Part shown: piece after piece, positions 51,389-63,800 of the stretch | How the letters are laid out: each line of letters opens with the position of its first letter | Numbering within the stretch: position 1 is the stretch's first letter | Assembly (NCBI GenBank): GCA_038502055.1 | Contig: JAXRKN010000037.1 | Span: 1 to 64,000 of the forward strand | DNA: 64,000 nucleotides | Direction: 5' to 3' | DNA from: Tanytarsus gracilentus | Lineage: Eukaryota; Arthropoda; Insecta; Diptera; Chironomidae | Notes under the pieces: model-generated | Told to the model about the DNA's origin: nothing | Databases searched by the model: none | Seen by the model: only the letters and a program-made list of their open reading frames with translations | Position numbers and translations under genes: made by a program

Positions 51389-54300
51389 GTTTATTTATTT
51401 TTATCCACAACCACTTAATCTTAGTGACACAGGTTCTTGCCTTATACAATATATCAAGTTTTTCCCGACTTTTTTCCGCGGCCCCATTGTTCAATCAATC
51501 AATCAATCAATTAAATTCTCATTCTTCTTATTTTTTTCATTCATTTTCTTAAGTGAAAGTGTTTTTTACTCGAGTGAGTCTGAAAAAAAACATCAAAATT
51601 AGGATCAACAAATTAAATACTTTCAACGCAAGGGGAAAACTCAAAACTTTTAAAATTTCATCATTTGCTTAATATATTATCATGACAAAATTCACTAAAA
51701 TCCTTGAGAAACTTGTTAAGTTTTATTTAGTAAAATTTATTTAACTAAAAATTACCCACAATTATTATGTTGGAGAAAATTTTTCCTAACATCGCATTTC
51801 ATACTTCCAACGAAAAAGTTTACGCTTATCTTGAAAGAAATTTTGCTACGAACAACAATAATAATTTGCTTTAATTTCTTCCGTAAACAATTTTGCTTCT
51901 CGCGAGCATGTTCTATTTTTTTAGTGCACAATGTGAATGAGAGGAAATTTGATTTTAAATTGCACGAAATTAAATGCACAATTAGATGTGATGCATGCTT
52001 TGAGAATTTATTAAATTTAAATTTCTCGAGTAAAATTTAACGTTCAAGTTTTTCTTTATTAATTTTTTTTAAATTATAAAATTTATTCACGATATTTCAA
52101 CGGAAAAAGCGGTTTGACAAAAAGTACTTAAACTCTTCTTTTTCTCATTAAAAATCTTATTTCACGAGAATATGCATATTATAAGCGAACATTATGCTTT
52201 TTTATCTCTATCTTTCTTCATCTCTCAACCTTAGAGAGAGAGAGCGAGTTGAGGATGAAATCAGCAGTTTTTCAGGAATGAAGTGTTTTAATTGCAGTTG
52301 ACACTCAGCACTGGAGAAGGTGAAATGAATACATTAAGCACTCAGTGTGGTAGGATAATTACACAATTTGACTTTTCATACTCGCCAATTTAGAAATTTA
52401 ATTGAAGAAATTTTAATTTAAAGTCCCACGAACTAATGGAGTATCACATTGCACATGTCGAGCAATATCACACTTGTTATTTTTTTCTACTCTTGCACAT
52501 AATAAATGTTTATTTTTCATTAATTTTGCTATTCTCAATTTCATCATTACAAGAGACGAAGCTATCATCTTGTTGATTTTCTCCACTACTGTTGTCAACT
52601 GATGACAATGCAAAAACATCTTGTAAAAGTAAGAAGCTTATGTGTGCATAGAGAATGGTTTTTCGAGTTTTTAAGATGTGGAAGGAAAATTTCAAATTTT
52701 GAAAATTGACTTTCTGTTGAAACTTTAAGACGATTTTGTTTCAGTAAATTTAAAAATTAAAACTTTAGAAACTCGAAGTAAAGTTTTGAAAATTTTGATT
52801 GACTTTTTGAAAAATTGAAATTTCAATTAAAATTTCCATCAGCAAGTTAACGCGTCATTTCGAGGATTACACGAACCTTTAATGGCCATGTCAAAATCAC
52901 TTTTTTCCCTCTCAATAATTGGGTTTTCTCCCTTGCTGAGTGCATGCGACATTTGCATAAAAAAGCTCTCGAGATTTTTGTTGTGTGCATTTCGTGATGG
53001 CAGCAAATTTGAAGTACAAATCATGTGAAAATGTGACTTAGACACGTATGTCGCACACTCGTAAGCGCACTCGAGTAACAACGTTTCAATTATGGTAATT
53101 GATGCTGGGAATTGACTCGTTAATTGCCGTCTATATGCGATGTCGATTTGATGCTAAAGTGCGCTAAATTACATGCATAATTTTCACTTCAAGCTTTGCA
53201 CGTCGTCTAAGGAAATGAAAACTCTTGCGGCATTACATTTTACTGTTTTTGTTGTGTGGTGGATGTGGGTGCGGAAAGAAATAGCACACATGACATTTTA
53301 GCTACTATGTCGATGTCAACGACAGACGTAATTTAAAGACATTTTTCTACAGCTTCATGCATTAAAAACAATTTATAATTTTAATGACAATTTTTAAAAC
53401 TTATTAATTATAAAAGTAAACCTAATAAAATATAAACTTCATTGAGTTCGCTAAATTTTTAGAAAGAGATTGTATAACCTAACACTGTGCACATAACATA
53501 CCAAAAAAAGAACACCCATGATGAAAATTGAGATGTGTAAAAAATTCACGCCAAGCACATAAACTGTTGCAGCTCGCAAAGTAAAATATTTTTTATTTGT
53601 AAAATAAATTTGCTACAATATAATTTTTTCATGCCTCCTTCATCGTGTATAAAATACTGCGTTGAAATTAAAGTCAAACTCAGGAGAGAATCGCGATAAT
53701 AATTCCATTTGCGAGTAATCAAATTTTATGACTCCCCATAATGTGACGTAATTTATGGAAAATGAAAAAATATAACGAACTTGGTAAATTGCATTTGCTT
53801 GTTTTTTATTCCTTTAAGAAACGAGAAGGAAAATTTGTAAAATAAATCAACTTAAGAAAATTGCTACAACTTTTGTGGTTTGATCGAATTTAATAATCAA
53901 ATTCTTAATTTTTATTGTTGTAAACTCCTAAAATCTAGTTTAAAACTCATGAATATTTAAAATTGAAAAAATAGAAATTAGGTCAAAAAATTAAAAAAAT
54001 CATCACTAATTTCGCATTTCCACAAAAACGGTTTTATCAAATTTAATTTGACAAATTTTACGTGAAATTCATTTTTAATTAGTCGCCATGCACCGACCAG
54101 ATGCGGAAATATCGATGAGTGTGTACATTAATGCAATTATGCAATGGTAAAATTATAATTTTACACACAAAATATGCTTCAGGCTATTCGCAAGTCTGAG
54201 TAATCAATCAATTTTCAAGGCGGCAATAAATTTTGCATAATGTCCTATCGATACAGATTCAGTTTTTAGCTTGAAGACTTTATTACAGTAAATATTGAAG

Positions 54301-57300
54301 CGTTTTGCTCATAAATAACAAACGATGATAAGCCGCCCTGTCACTTAAAGGACATTCAGTAATGAGAAAGCTCTTAGCAAAAAAATTATTTTCTTTTTTA
54401 TGAAAAAAATTCCTCTAGGGATTTTTTCAAGATTCAACTTGAGTAACAAAGTGATGATGTTAAAGAAAAGAAAATGTTTCGTAATTGAAGCATTTTGTGG
54501 ATAAGAAATAAAATTTTAACTGATGTAGAAAATTTATTTTTAAAATTTTTTTCATTCACTCTTAAATTTTTAAAACCTTCAGGGTTTGCCAAAAAAATTA
54601 ACCTTTCAAAAAAGGAAAGTCTAATCAGAATGAGGAAAAAAAGAAACACTTTCCTTCTTCCTTCTGCAATCCAATTTCATCCCTTTTTTTCATCATCCAC
54701 TTCTTTTCTCTAGCTCTAGGGGTTAGAGTGTAGGGAAAAGTTTTCAATACTGAGAGCAGAAAAAAATAAGCAGAAGTTTTGAGATAGAAATTGGGTTAAG
54801 GGGTAATGAATCTAGCTTTCATATAGTCGAGGATGAAAAAAAAAATGCATCGAGGGAAATATTAAACTTTCCAATGCATCTCACTTTTTCTGCGGTTGCT
54901 GATTATTTTCTCAACTCTTTACCTTTTGATATGTCTTTTGAGATTTAACTAGTGAAAATTAAATTAAATTTATTATAGAAAATATTAAATAACACTAAAA
55001 GCTTTTTAAAAATTAAGTTTTGAAAAAGACAAGATAAAGTTTTTTCTTCTCTTGGTTAATGAAGTTGTTAATGAAAAAATAGTTTTCAACTTTTGTCTTA
55101 ATTTTCATAAAAGTTCTTGAACTGTTTCATTAGTCGTTAACTATACTAATGAGAAAAGTCTTCATCATTGAAATTCTGTTGCTTGTGTTTTATCAGAACT
55201 TTAAAGAACGATGGTTTGAGTTTTATTTAAAATGTTTGAGTTGAATAAATTTAAAATTTTTTTACGACTTTAAAAAAATTTCAACAGTTTTCACGAGTTC
55301 AATTTTAGAACTTCTGTTTATCTGATCGTCTCCTTAATTTATAACACAAGCTCAACAGAATCCAACAAAAAGAAGCTCTCTAACAAATAACAGTCAATGA
55401 TTTATTGCTTAAAACTTTTTCCCTTAAAAAAATTATTTCATAGAGAACGAAAAACTTTTTCTCTCTCCATAATTCATTTTTTCCTAAAGGAGAAAAAAAT
55501 TGGACAATTGACTCTTGTTTAGTTGAACCCACTCCAATATGCAGTACAAATGTTATTGTGGATTTTTTTTGTACACTTAGATCTTGCACATGAAAAAAGT
55601 ATAAAATACCAAATCAGAAAAGAGCTTGAATTTTCAAGTTGCAGTAGGAAAAAATTTTGTTAATAAAACTATCACGTTGAAGAAGTATGAAGAAGAAGAT
55701 TTTTCTCATTTCTTTTTTCTGAAATTCAGAGTCTGAATATCTCGAAAGGTAATTATTGCAAGAGCTTTTGAGGTTAAATGCGAATCAGTAAAATATATCC
55801 GATCGGAAAACTTTTTTTTGTCGATGCCAAATGAGATCAAAATAATTTTTCTTATTTCTTATTTAAGTTTCTCCCTTGTAGCACTCATTTTTATTTTTGG
55901 CTAAATTTCTTCAAGATGATTTTAATTTTTTTAATCTCGTTTCAATATTTAGCCAAAAACATAGCAAAAAATTTAAGAAAAGCCACACGAAAAATAAAAG
56001 CGTAGTAAAAGTTTTCGAGGGATTTTTTCATCGTGCTATTGTCTGCTTTTGCGTTGAAAACAGAACATTTAGTCAGGAGCTTAAATAGTTAATTTACAGG
56101 GATGGCAAAACCACTTCATTAAATAATAAATTAGATGCTTCGTGTGTATGCGAGTCTGATGATGATTGAAAGAAGGTGGTGATGAGGAGGTGGAATTGAT
56201 GGTGTAAGAATTATCTCATCTCACTTTTCTTCTTTTTCTTACATCTGTCTGTCTCACAAGGAACATTTTGCCGCATTCACTGGCACGTGACAAACCTTGA
56301 ATTTGGGTAAAATTAACATTTTTAAAGAAAAAGATTTTAGTTAAAGAGATTTTTAATGCACAAATTTGGCTGATATATGTAAATATTACTTGTGTGGTAT
56401 TTTCAATAGTCTCAAATCATTCGTTTTTCTACGGTATCATGCTCACATACTTCCATAATGTTTTTGAGAGGTTTTGAAGCTGAAGTATTTGCGAAACCGC
56501 AACACTTGGGTTAGATAAAATTGGTTTTTCATGAACAACAAGAGCAATGTTTGTAAGTGGGTTGATAGCAAAAAACTAGAATATCAAAAAATTTAAATGA
56601 GGCATTCTTCGAATACAAGCCAAAGTATTTTCTAAATTATTAAAATTTAAGTTAAATTTTTTGAACTTTGTTTTCACTCTGCTGTTGTTGAGCAACATTT
56701 TATTTAATTCATCGCTTCGAAAGCAAAGACGTAAAATTTATTGATTGGCGAAACAATCATCAAAAGCAATAAAATGGAACACAATATGGAAAGAGTTGAA
56801 AATGTTCCTGCTCCTTTCGAATAAAACCAAAAATGTATTGGAAAAGTTTTGGAGTATTTACAAGACGCTCTCGATGATATTGAATGGGTTTTCGAGAAAA
56901 TTTCTTAAACTCCAAATCTCACAGGATGAGATGAGTTGAAATGATTTTCTTCGAATTACCTTATTGGATTTTGGTAGGAGGGCCTTAAGGAAGCTCAATA
57001 CGAATAATTTATCTAACTTTATAACATTGATTTTGCAATAAATATTTAACTCTTGTGAAATGTTTAACTCTATAAAATCATTAGGCATTAAATTTTAAAA
57101 ATATGAATTTGAATTATACAATTGACAAATGGCAAAAAATTTCAAAGTACTTAAAATTTAAATCAAATCAATTTTTTTTCATTCAATCTCTCTTCAAATT
57201 TTCAGACTATCATAAACTTTTTTAATATCTGATAAACTCAAAGTTATTTGTGTCAATTTTCTCTTTATCTGTTAAAATATTGAAATTTTCCCCGCAAATG

Positions 57301-60300
57301 ACACCAAATGTTAATAAATGAAGGAAAGTTTCAATCATATTGACTTATTTTTCAACTCAGCTTGACTTTTTCCATTTCGTAAGTTGATATTCTTTCGGTT
57401 GTATACATTGCTTTTTACCGTTTTCAATTTCATGCCAAATTTGAGTTGACATTTTGAAGATATGTCAAATTTTCTTATTTTTTTAAACCGAGTTTTATTA
57501 TTGATTTAAAAATGATATCAGCGTAAAAAAACATTTTGTCATTTCGTGTTTTTCAAAAAAAAAAAGACTCTTTAAAATCAATATTTAAAATTATATGAAC
57601 ACAAGTTCTTATTTTAAACCCTTAAGGGCATTGCGTGCTCTTTTATTTTAAGAGGAAATTATTTGAAAAATCGTTAACTAGCAAAAAGCTTTGAGTATAT
57701 TTTTTCTTCACATATGGAGGAAGTGAGAAAATTTCTCTCCATTATCTCAACACAAAAGGAGAACTTTTCCCTTTTTCCTTGTTAAAAAGAGCAACTTGAA
57801 AATGAAGAACGGAAGTAAGCAAATATAAAAAAATTATTTTCTCATTGTGTAATTCATCAAGTTTTTGCGAAAAGAAAAAACTTTATGATTGAGTTGATAT
57901 AAATGGTCATAAATATTTTATATCCCATCCATACATTCATGGCTTTAGCAACAAAAAAAATGTCCATTTATTACAAAGTTTATCAAGTTTGAGAGAGGAA
58001 ATGTGAAAAGGTTGAGAAAAGTTTATGAGAGTGACATATGAAAGGCCTTAAAAGGCACATTTCACCCTGCAAAATTATTTCAGGTATCCGAGGGAGAGAG
58101 AGAGAAAAGAAGAAGCAAAAAACTTTACTCATCTCCTTTTTTTGTGACTTTGCGTGTTCACATAATTACATTACGATTTGCGAAGATTTCCACTCAGTTG
58201 AAGCGAAGGATAGTGATAAAGAGATGAATGCCGTGCAAAAAGAGTCGAATTAGAAATTTACGGCTGTTAGACCCTACCGAAGGCGGTAAGGAAAATTAAT
58301 GACGCAAAATTGAACGATTTGAAAAAGTATTAGGGAGGATGTTTTGGAGCTTTACTAAACGTTTGTCGACTTTTAAGTGATTGTACTGAACTATGAATAA
58401 ATAAATTTTAGAACGACATTCTTCGTTTAGAATTTATTTTAAAATCTTTCTCAAAAAACCAAAGAATTTATTTAGTTAAAATGTTTACTCTCCTCAATTG
58501 GATTTCAGTCCTACCTCAAATTCCAATTTTCATTTAAAATTCCTTTTCTTACCATAAAAATTCCATAATTCACACGAACAGGCATGAGTAAAAGGCAATA
58601 AATTAATGAGGATAAAAAAGCTTTCAACGTAAATTTCATTAGTTGAACTTGTCGACATTTTTACTGCACTCGAATGTCGATAAAGGTCTGCTAAAAAAGA
58701 GAAAAATTTTCATGCCTTGCGGTTTTTTAAGAGTAGAAAATATTCACAACAGAGCTTTATAGAGTTGAATTTCAATCACTGAGTAGAAGATCGCTGGTAT
58801 GAGCAAAATCCATAAAACATTTCAATAATTCATGAAAATTTTTACGCATTTGAAAAATTCATGCGATAATCTACACTATGAGTTGAATACACTCTGAACA
58901 TGGGTAGGAAAGCTAACGAATCTACTCTGGACTAAAGGTGTGACGAAGGTCAAAAAGTAAATTGCAATAAAAGACTGGCAGTAGTTGAGCGCTTTGATTA
59001 TATTAGTGTTGAGTATACTGTCGGATATCAAATATTTATAATTCCAGAACTTCTCAAAACTTATTTATTGCAAAATATTTATGAACATAATTTACCGCCC
59101 TTTCACGGTAATTCGTGTGTGTTTGAATACCATTCCACTATGTGATTTATTATAATGAGACCTCACGAAAAGGTAAAACGTCCAGTGAAAATGAAAATTT
59201 TCGTGTTATAAGCAAATATGTTATCAATGCACTAAAATCGCTCACCCCGAGTTTATACACATTCAAGTTTATGTTATGCCTTTTTATAGTCGGCGTTTTG
59301 GCTAAGAAAAGAAAACAGCATGTTTAACAAGGCTTAAATGACTCAATTCTTTTTTATTTGACTAGTTTTAACTGCCGCACCTCGCTCTTTTTTTCGCTCA
59401 CTCGTAAGAATGATGATGGGCTTAATGCTTCAATGAGCTCAATGGCAGGAAAAGAAATAAAAGGTTAAAATTCAGCAATATAATAACAATCGATATCATC
59501 ATCGTTACTTAAAAAATACGAGTAATTTCTTCTTCTTTTTTTGAGCCAAGTCAATTGGAAAAAAATATTTATTGAGCGAATAGAATTTTCTTTTTTTATT
59601 TTCCCTCTCCAGCAAGTAATGCGAAATGATGAAGAAGTAAGAGAAAAATATAAATGGACTTTTTACGTGCACTCGTGAAGATGAAAAGTTGAAATGTGAG
59701 CGAGGCAAATGCCATAAAACAAAATTTTCGTTTAACAGAGACGTAAATTTTTCCGAGATGCATGGATTTAGATGTCGCTGTGGCAGTGACAATAAGAAGA
59801 ATAGTCTTGAAAGGCCAAGAAAAGTAAAAGTTTAGTTTTGATTACTTTATATAAAAGTGTGACAATAAACAAATATGCCGCATCGCATATCAACGCCTTC
59901 AGGAACTTTTATTTACTTTCAAAGTTATTTTACGCAAAAAAGTTGAAGGCATAAATTTTTTTGTAATTTTCGACTTTAACAAAAAAATTAAATTTTATAG
60001 AATTCAAAAATTTGTAATGAACCCCAAAATTTCAAATAAAGTAATAATGAAAAGTTGCTAGCAAAACTTTTCTAACATGATTCAGCACTTTATAACTTTA
60101 TATCTCACAAATAAAGTGAAATCTCTTGTGTGGCAATAAAAGCTCGACGTAAAAACTAATTTTTAACGATTTTTACTTGCAATACACGTGAATCACGGTT
60201 CAAAGTAATAAAGGTAAAAAGGCACAACTTGAGGGAGTAGAAAAGCTTATTTTTTTGTCGATGGAATTAAGAGAAAGGAAATTTTTTTATAGACTTTACG

Positions 60301-60876
60301 TTTTCCTTTTTCAAAAAAAAAAGTAAGAGAAAAGTCAAGTAAAAGAAGAGAAATAAAATAAAAGTACACACAATAACATACAATGTCTTATCGCGCGCGC
60401 GAGAATACTTGAACGTCGAGGGAGAATGAGAAAGAGAGCTTTCGCTAACATTAAAACTGATGGGAGGGGAGGTGAAAGCGTATAATGCTTCATTACACGA
60501 AACAATTTTCATTTGCTCACCTTAAATCCTTTAATTCTCTTTTTATGTCTACATTTATGTGTTCGTGCAAATGCTTTTGTACGTAGGAGTGCAGGCTTCG
60601 TTCTAGCATTCGATAATCCTCTTGACGATGCTCGGTTAGAATCTCGAGTCGCTTCGAGAGGAGACTAATTTGATCCTTAATAGGCATTTGTCCATCATCG
60701 CCATTATCGCCATCACTCACTCCCTTAAATTCAATTTCAGTGCTTCCATCATTCAAAGTATTGCTATCGATATTCAATATTTTACTGCCACTAACGTCGA
60801 ATGCACATAATAGAGCCAGAATTAATCCTACAATGAGGTTTATGCTCTTCATTCTGTTGCTTCCTAATCGCTCCAT
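41045..60876 (-). CDS. Secreted coiled-coil fibrinogen-related protein (angiopoietin-like)
   Basis: A 703-residue protein from six minus-strand coding exons: 60521-60876, 49792-50134, 43650-44216, 41664-42136, 41461-41592 and 41045-41285. All are GT-AG and in frame. A signal peptide (KSINLIVGLILALLCAFDVSG) follows; translation may start at 60876 or at the ATG at 60852. Exons 1-3 encode long coiled coils (heptads in EILTEHRQEDYRMLERSLH, ELRSEVSELQASASNL and LLRAQVQELESAQRLL), presumably for oligomerisation. The fibrinogen C-terminal domain starts at about 468 (LPSGC), with CIGPWTVIQKRHDGSVNFNR, ELWIGNEMLHHLT, DHCAGEYEGGWWFSYC, and NLNGRY. An acidic tail of about 40 residues follows. This is the angiopoietin-like architecture; insect FREPs bind microbial surfaces or act in adhesion. 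Introns 1 (10.4 kb) and 2 (5.6 kb) are unusually long for this locus. Confidence 0.93.
42137..43649 (-). other. FREP intron 3
   Basis: 1.5-kb intron between the coiled-coil exon and the FReD exon. AT-rich, with no gene or repeat recognised. Confidence 0.7.
43672..43695 (-). repeat. TCA microsatellite encoding poly-Ser inside FREP exon 3
   Basis: A run of GAT/ATG triplets on the plus strand reads as seven TCA plus two TCG codons on the coding strand, giving about nine consecutive serines at the C-terminal end of the exon 3 coiled coil. It is length-variable by nature. Here it makes a flexible spacer between coiled coil and linker. Confidence 0.8.
45594..46058 (+). mobile_element. 5'-truncated retroposed element with 23-bp target-site duplication
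   Basis: An identical 23-base direct repeat flanks the insert (45594-45616 and 46036-46058; insert 45617-46035). The insert is GC-richer than its surroundings and ends with AATAAACAAGAAATAAG and an A-rich run directly before the right repeat, as expected of a plus-strand target-primed insertion. Interrupted frames such as WWTRLKQMGFVNGFRG are present, as is an internal imperfect duplication of GAACTCCTGGCTGGCC. It is likely the 3' end of a non-LTR retrotransposon or a retrocopied transcript. It is antisense to the FREP gene. Confidence 0.78.
46051..46325. mobile_element. Second insertion flanked by a 33-bp direct repeat
   Basis: A 33-base direct repeat occurs at 46051-46083 and 46293-46325, bracketing 209 bp (46084-46292). 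The inner part from about 46206 to 46262 is nearly identical to 20940-20998, supporting a mobile or dispersed sequence rather than a simple local duplication. The first eight bases of the left repeat also belong to the 23-bp duplication of the preceding element, so two insertions chose overlapping target sites. Confidence 0.65.
47403..47717 (-). repeat. Interspersed repeat family, copy 3
   Basis: Reverse-orientation copy of the repeat at 19491-19840. CAAGGTGGGTCTGCAAA, TAGTAGGACCAGAT and ATCGAGGAAT are shared on the minus strand, along with the right-end region around TTGGCACTAGGTGC. It is more diverged than copy 2. Its outer ends carry TATAGCGGAGCTATA and TAGCTTCGCT, short palindromes at both termini of the family. 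Confidence 0.7.
51281..51531 (-). mobile_element. Poly(A)-tailed retroposed fragment with 24-bp target-site duplication
   Basis: A 24-base direct repeat occurs at 51281-51304 and 51508-51531. Between them, on the minus strand, ~124 bases of GC-richer sequence are followed by AAAATAAATAAACAAATT and a 31-base A tract (T tract 51353-51383). This is the 3' end of a polyadenylated transcript, probably a 5'-truncated non-LTR retrotransposon. The sequence GGCAAGAACCTGTGTCACTA precedes the tail. Unusually, 48 AT-rich bases separate the A tract from the downstream repeat copy. The fragment lies in FREP intron 1 in the sense orientation. Confidence 0.72.
60391..60402. other. TCGCGCGCGCGA alternating palindrome
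   Basis: A 12-base perfect CG-alternating palindrome in an otherwise ~70% AT region, a sequence type able to adopt Z-DNA. It is followed by a CGTCGAGGGAGAATGAGAAA patch. It lies about 120 bp inside FREP intron 1, where a regulatory element could sit. No function is shown. Confidence 0.6.
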
Positions 60877-63800
60877 ATTGACCAAAAATATTCTTTTCAC
60901 GAGTGTAATTCAATTTAATAATTTCGACACATAAGCCTCAATCTCATTAGTGAGCTTAAATAATTATTTTTAACACTCAAAAAAATATTTATTCGTTTAA
61001 TTATTTACGGCGAGTTTTTTCCTGATGAGTGTCACTCGTATCCTGGGTGCTTAATTCACTCTCAGTGTGATACGGAAGGATGAAAAATTAAAAAAATTAG
61101 TTTATGGTTCGCACAGTTTAAAATCGCCGCACGATACAATTAAATTTTCATTAATGAAATTTTCCTCGTTTTCACTCCAGTTTGTATAATTATCTCTTCC
61201 GAATCAATTTTAATTGGAATTTCTTTTTTTGACAATTTTTTAATTAACACTATCACAAAAAAATGCCATTCAACTTAAAACGCGTACTCTTGACTTAGGT
61301 CCTCCTCATGGCGAAAAAGAGTGCAGAAAGTCGATTAAATTTTCAACAACAAGTACTTCCACTATAGCTCTGCTGTATGTGCTATTCTTGCTTCGTGTAA
61401 TTAAATATTTATGAACGCTAACACAGAATAATGTATGATGAGAAATTCCTCGTTAGAGTTACTTTAGCAATTCCAAAGAATAAACTTCACAGTGGTTGCA
61501 ACGCGAGCTAGCACAAAAATAAGTCATGAAGAAATTTTTAAACTTCTGGCGCGGCACGTTCGAAAACACTATTTCCGTTCTCATACACCATGCATGTACT
61601 TCAGATGCAACATATAACTTCAACTATCTCTCTGGTTCTCTTTTATTTTCGCTCGCAACGTTATGTGTAGTATGTGCTCAGTTCAGTGAGTCAGGAAGAA
61701 TAATATAATCAACGGAAATTTCACGATAATTGCCCTTTGCAAATTCATATTTTAATATCCGCAAGAGGAATAATTTAATTTTTATTCCTACCTCGCCGCA
61801 ATTTAAATATTTTACTTTTTTCAATTCTCACACGTTTTCACTTTTTTTATATTTTACAATAATTCTATCACGAGAAATACGTTTGACCATGCGAAAGCTT
61901 ACACGTCCGTTTAATACGAAAGTCACGATCATTCTAAAATGCGTTACGGTCTCTGAAAGCCGAAATGAAAATGAAACTTGAGAGAGTGTACGAAGGGGAA
62001 AAAGGAGATGCTCGTTGAAGAAGCATTGAAAACAACTCTGTGTTAAGTAAGCGCTTGGGAACGAATGGTGAACATAATGAGGAATACAAATGCCATTCCG
62101 ACAGTCTCATGATCCAAACAAATTTTTTCATATTCCTCACAGTTTAGTTCGCATGTGCAAAGCGAAATGTAGAAAATGAGAATTTTTTTTTTGAGTGTGC
62201 CACACGACTCTCTTAGGAGGTAATTTTCTGTGTTTATATGCATACATAGCGGCCTTCTGACAGCAACAGCAGCGTCCGTAAAATTGATCGAGAAGCAGAA
62301 TTTTCCTTCTTCAGTTTCTTGCACACAAAAAAAAAGGTGATTTTGTTGAGAGAAAAAAAGCAACTGGCAACCTTTGAAAAAATTGTGGGGGATAAAATTC
62401 GTTTGATGATATTGACGTAGGTTTTTTGCCCTTAGTCGTCGATGCTGCTGTGCGACGGTAGACAAATGTCGAAAATATGCGAGCAAAATGTAATTTGAGC
62501 AATACTATATGTCTGCTCTGTTTTGACACATAATAATAACATTTCTCCTCATATGATGTGAGCTCAAAAACCTCACCGAGAGTTTATTCTTTTTTTCTTC
62601 AGATGAGGATAATTTCATTTTGTAGTGGATACACAGAGATATATAAATTAATTTATCTCTCTCACTCAAAAAACAAACGAAATTCTTCTTCGTCTCTTAT
62701 TTCGGCCTGAGTCATCACAATTCTCAACATTCTTTGACAGGAAAAATTTTCTTATAAATTGTTTTTGTTAAATGAATGATTTTCGAAGAGGGTTGAAATG
62801 AATAACGAACATGAGACAATTCTCTAAATTTGATTACTGTTGTGGGTTGACGAAAAAATTTTTTGCAGCTCCAACAGTAATTTATTTAAGGGCGATAATT
62901 TTTTTTTATTTTAAGATCATAAAAATCACGACAGTAAAACTTTTCACCGATTAATATTGCAATCAAGTCAACAAATGATCTTAGCGAATGAACAACTGCA
63001 TTAGCGTTCTCATTTACAGCATTCTTTTTAATTGCATAATTACCCTCAACGACATTTTGTCTTTTCTTTTTTCTAAAACGAAACATTAATAAGGCGAAGA
63101 CAATCTAGAATCTCATGGTGCTGGCAAAAATTGACGTGGTAATAAACTTTGCCGTTATCAAAAATGCATAAAGTGAAATACAGCAGCTGACGAAATTCCA
63201 GTTTTTATTCTCTCCTTTTTTAAAATCACGAAGTGTAATTTTTCCTCATCTTCGAACGAACAAAAAAATAAAATCTCAAGCACACCAGCTTTAAATTCTC
63301 GAATCTTGTCCAAATAACTACACCATGTTCTGACGACGAAAAAGAGAGAGAGAAGGAATCGATGGATGATGATGGTGATTACAATGCTAAAAGCATGTTG
63401 ACCGATTAAAAAGGTAGATTGAATAAAAGAGAGAGAAAAAAAATGAGCAGGTGTTTTCTGCCGGTTCCAATGCGTCATACCTTTTTCGCCGTTCAACTGG
63501 TGAGCTCGATGTATTTTTAATTTTATTCATCTCATCAAGCGAAAAATTTTCTTTCACGAGCTAAAGAGTGTATTGTCAAACAAAGTGCGGAACCATGAAA
63601 AATAAAACATTGAGCACCTGTTGAACTTGATAGAAAATTTTAACTGCTTAAAAAAATCAAACCTGATGTAAATTTTTTTTGCCAAATTCAATGAGATTTT
63701 TAAATTAATTTTTGTTTCCACCTCACTGTCCATCACGAGCATTTGGAAATAATGAAAAAAAAACGAGCACACGAAAGGTAGAATGGACACGGGCCGACAA

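Larger units (their letters stand above)
50135..60520 (-). other. FREP intron 1 (10.4 kb)
   Basis: Long AT-rich intron between the signal-peptide exon and the next coiled-coil exon, with donor GTGAGC at 60520 and acceptor TCTCTTTGCAG at 50135-50136. Apart from the retroposed element at 51281-51531 I recognise no gene. Many short open frames are AT-biased chance frames. The first ~130 bp after the donor contain an alternating TCGCGCGCGCGA tract (60391-60402). Confidence 0.65.

Noticed and set aside
62043..62486. 147-codon minus-strand open frame
   Set aside because: No domain, no signal, and Phe/Cys/His-rich chance composition; it overlaps another frame of similar quality and has no supporting splice or promoter context.
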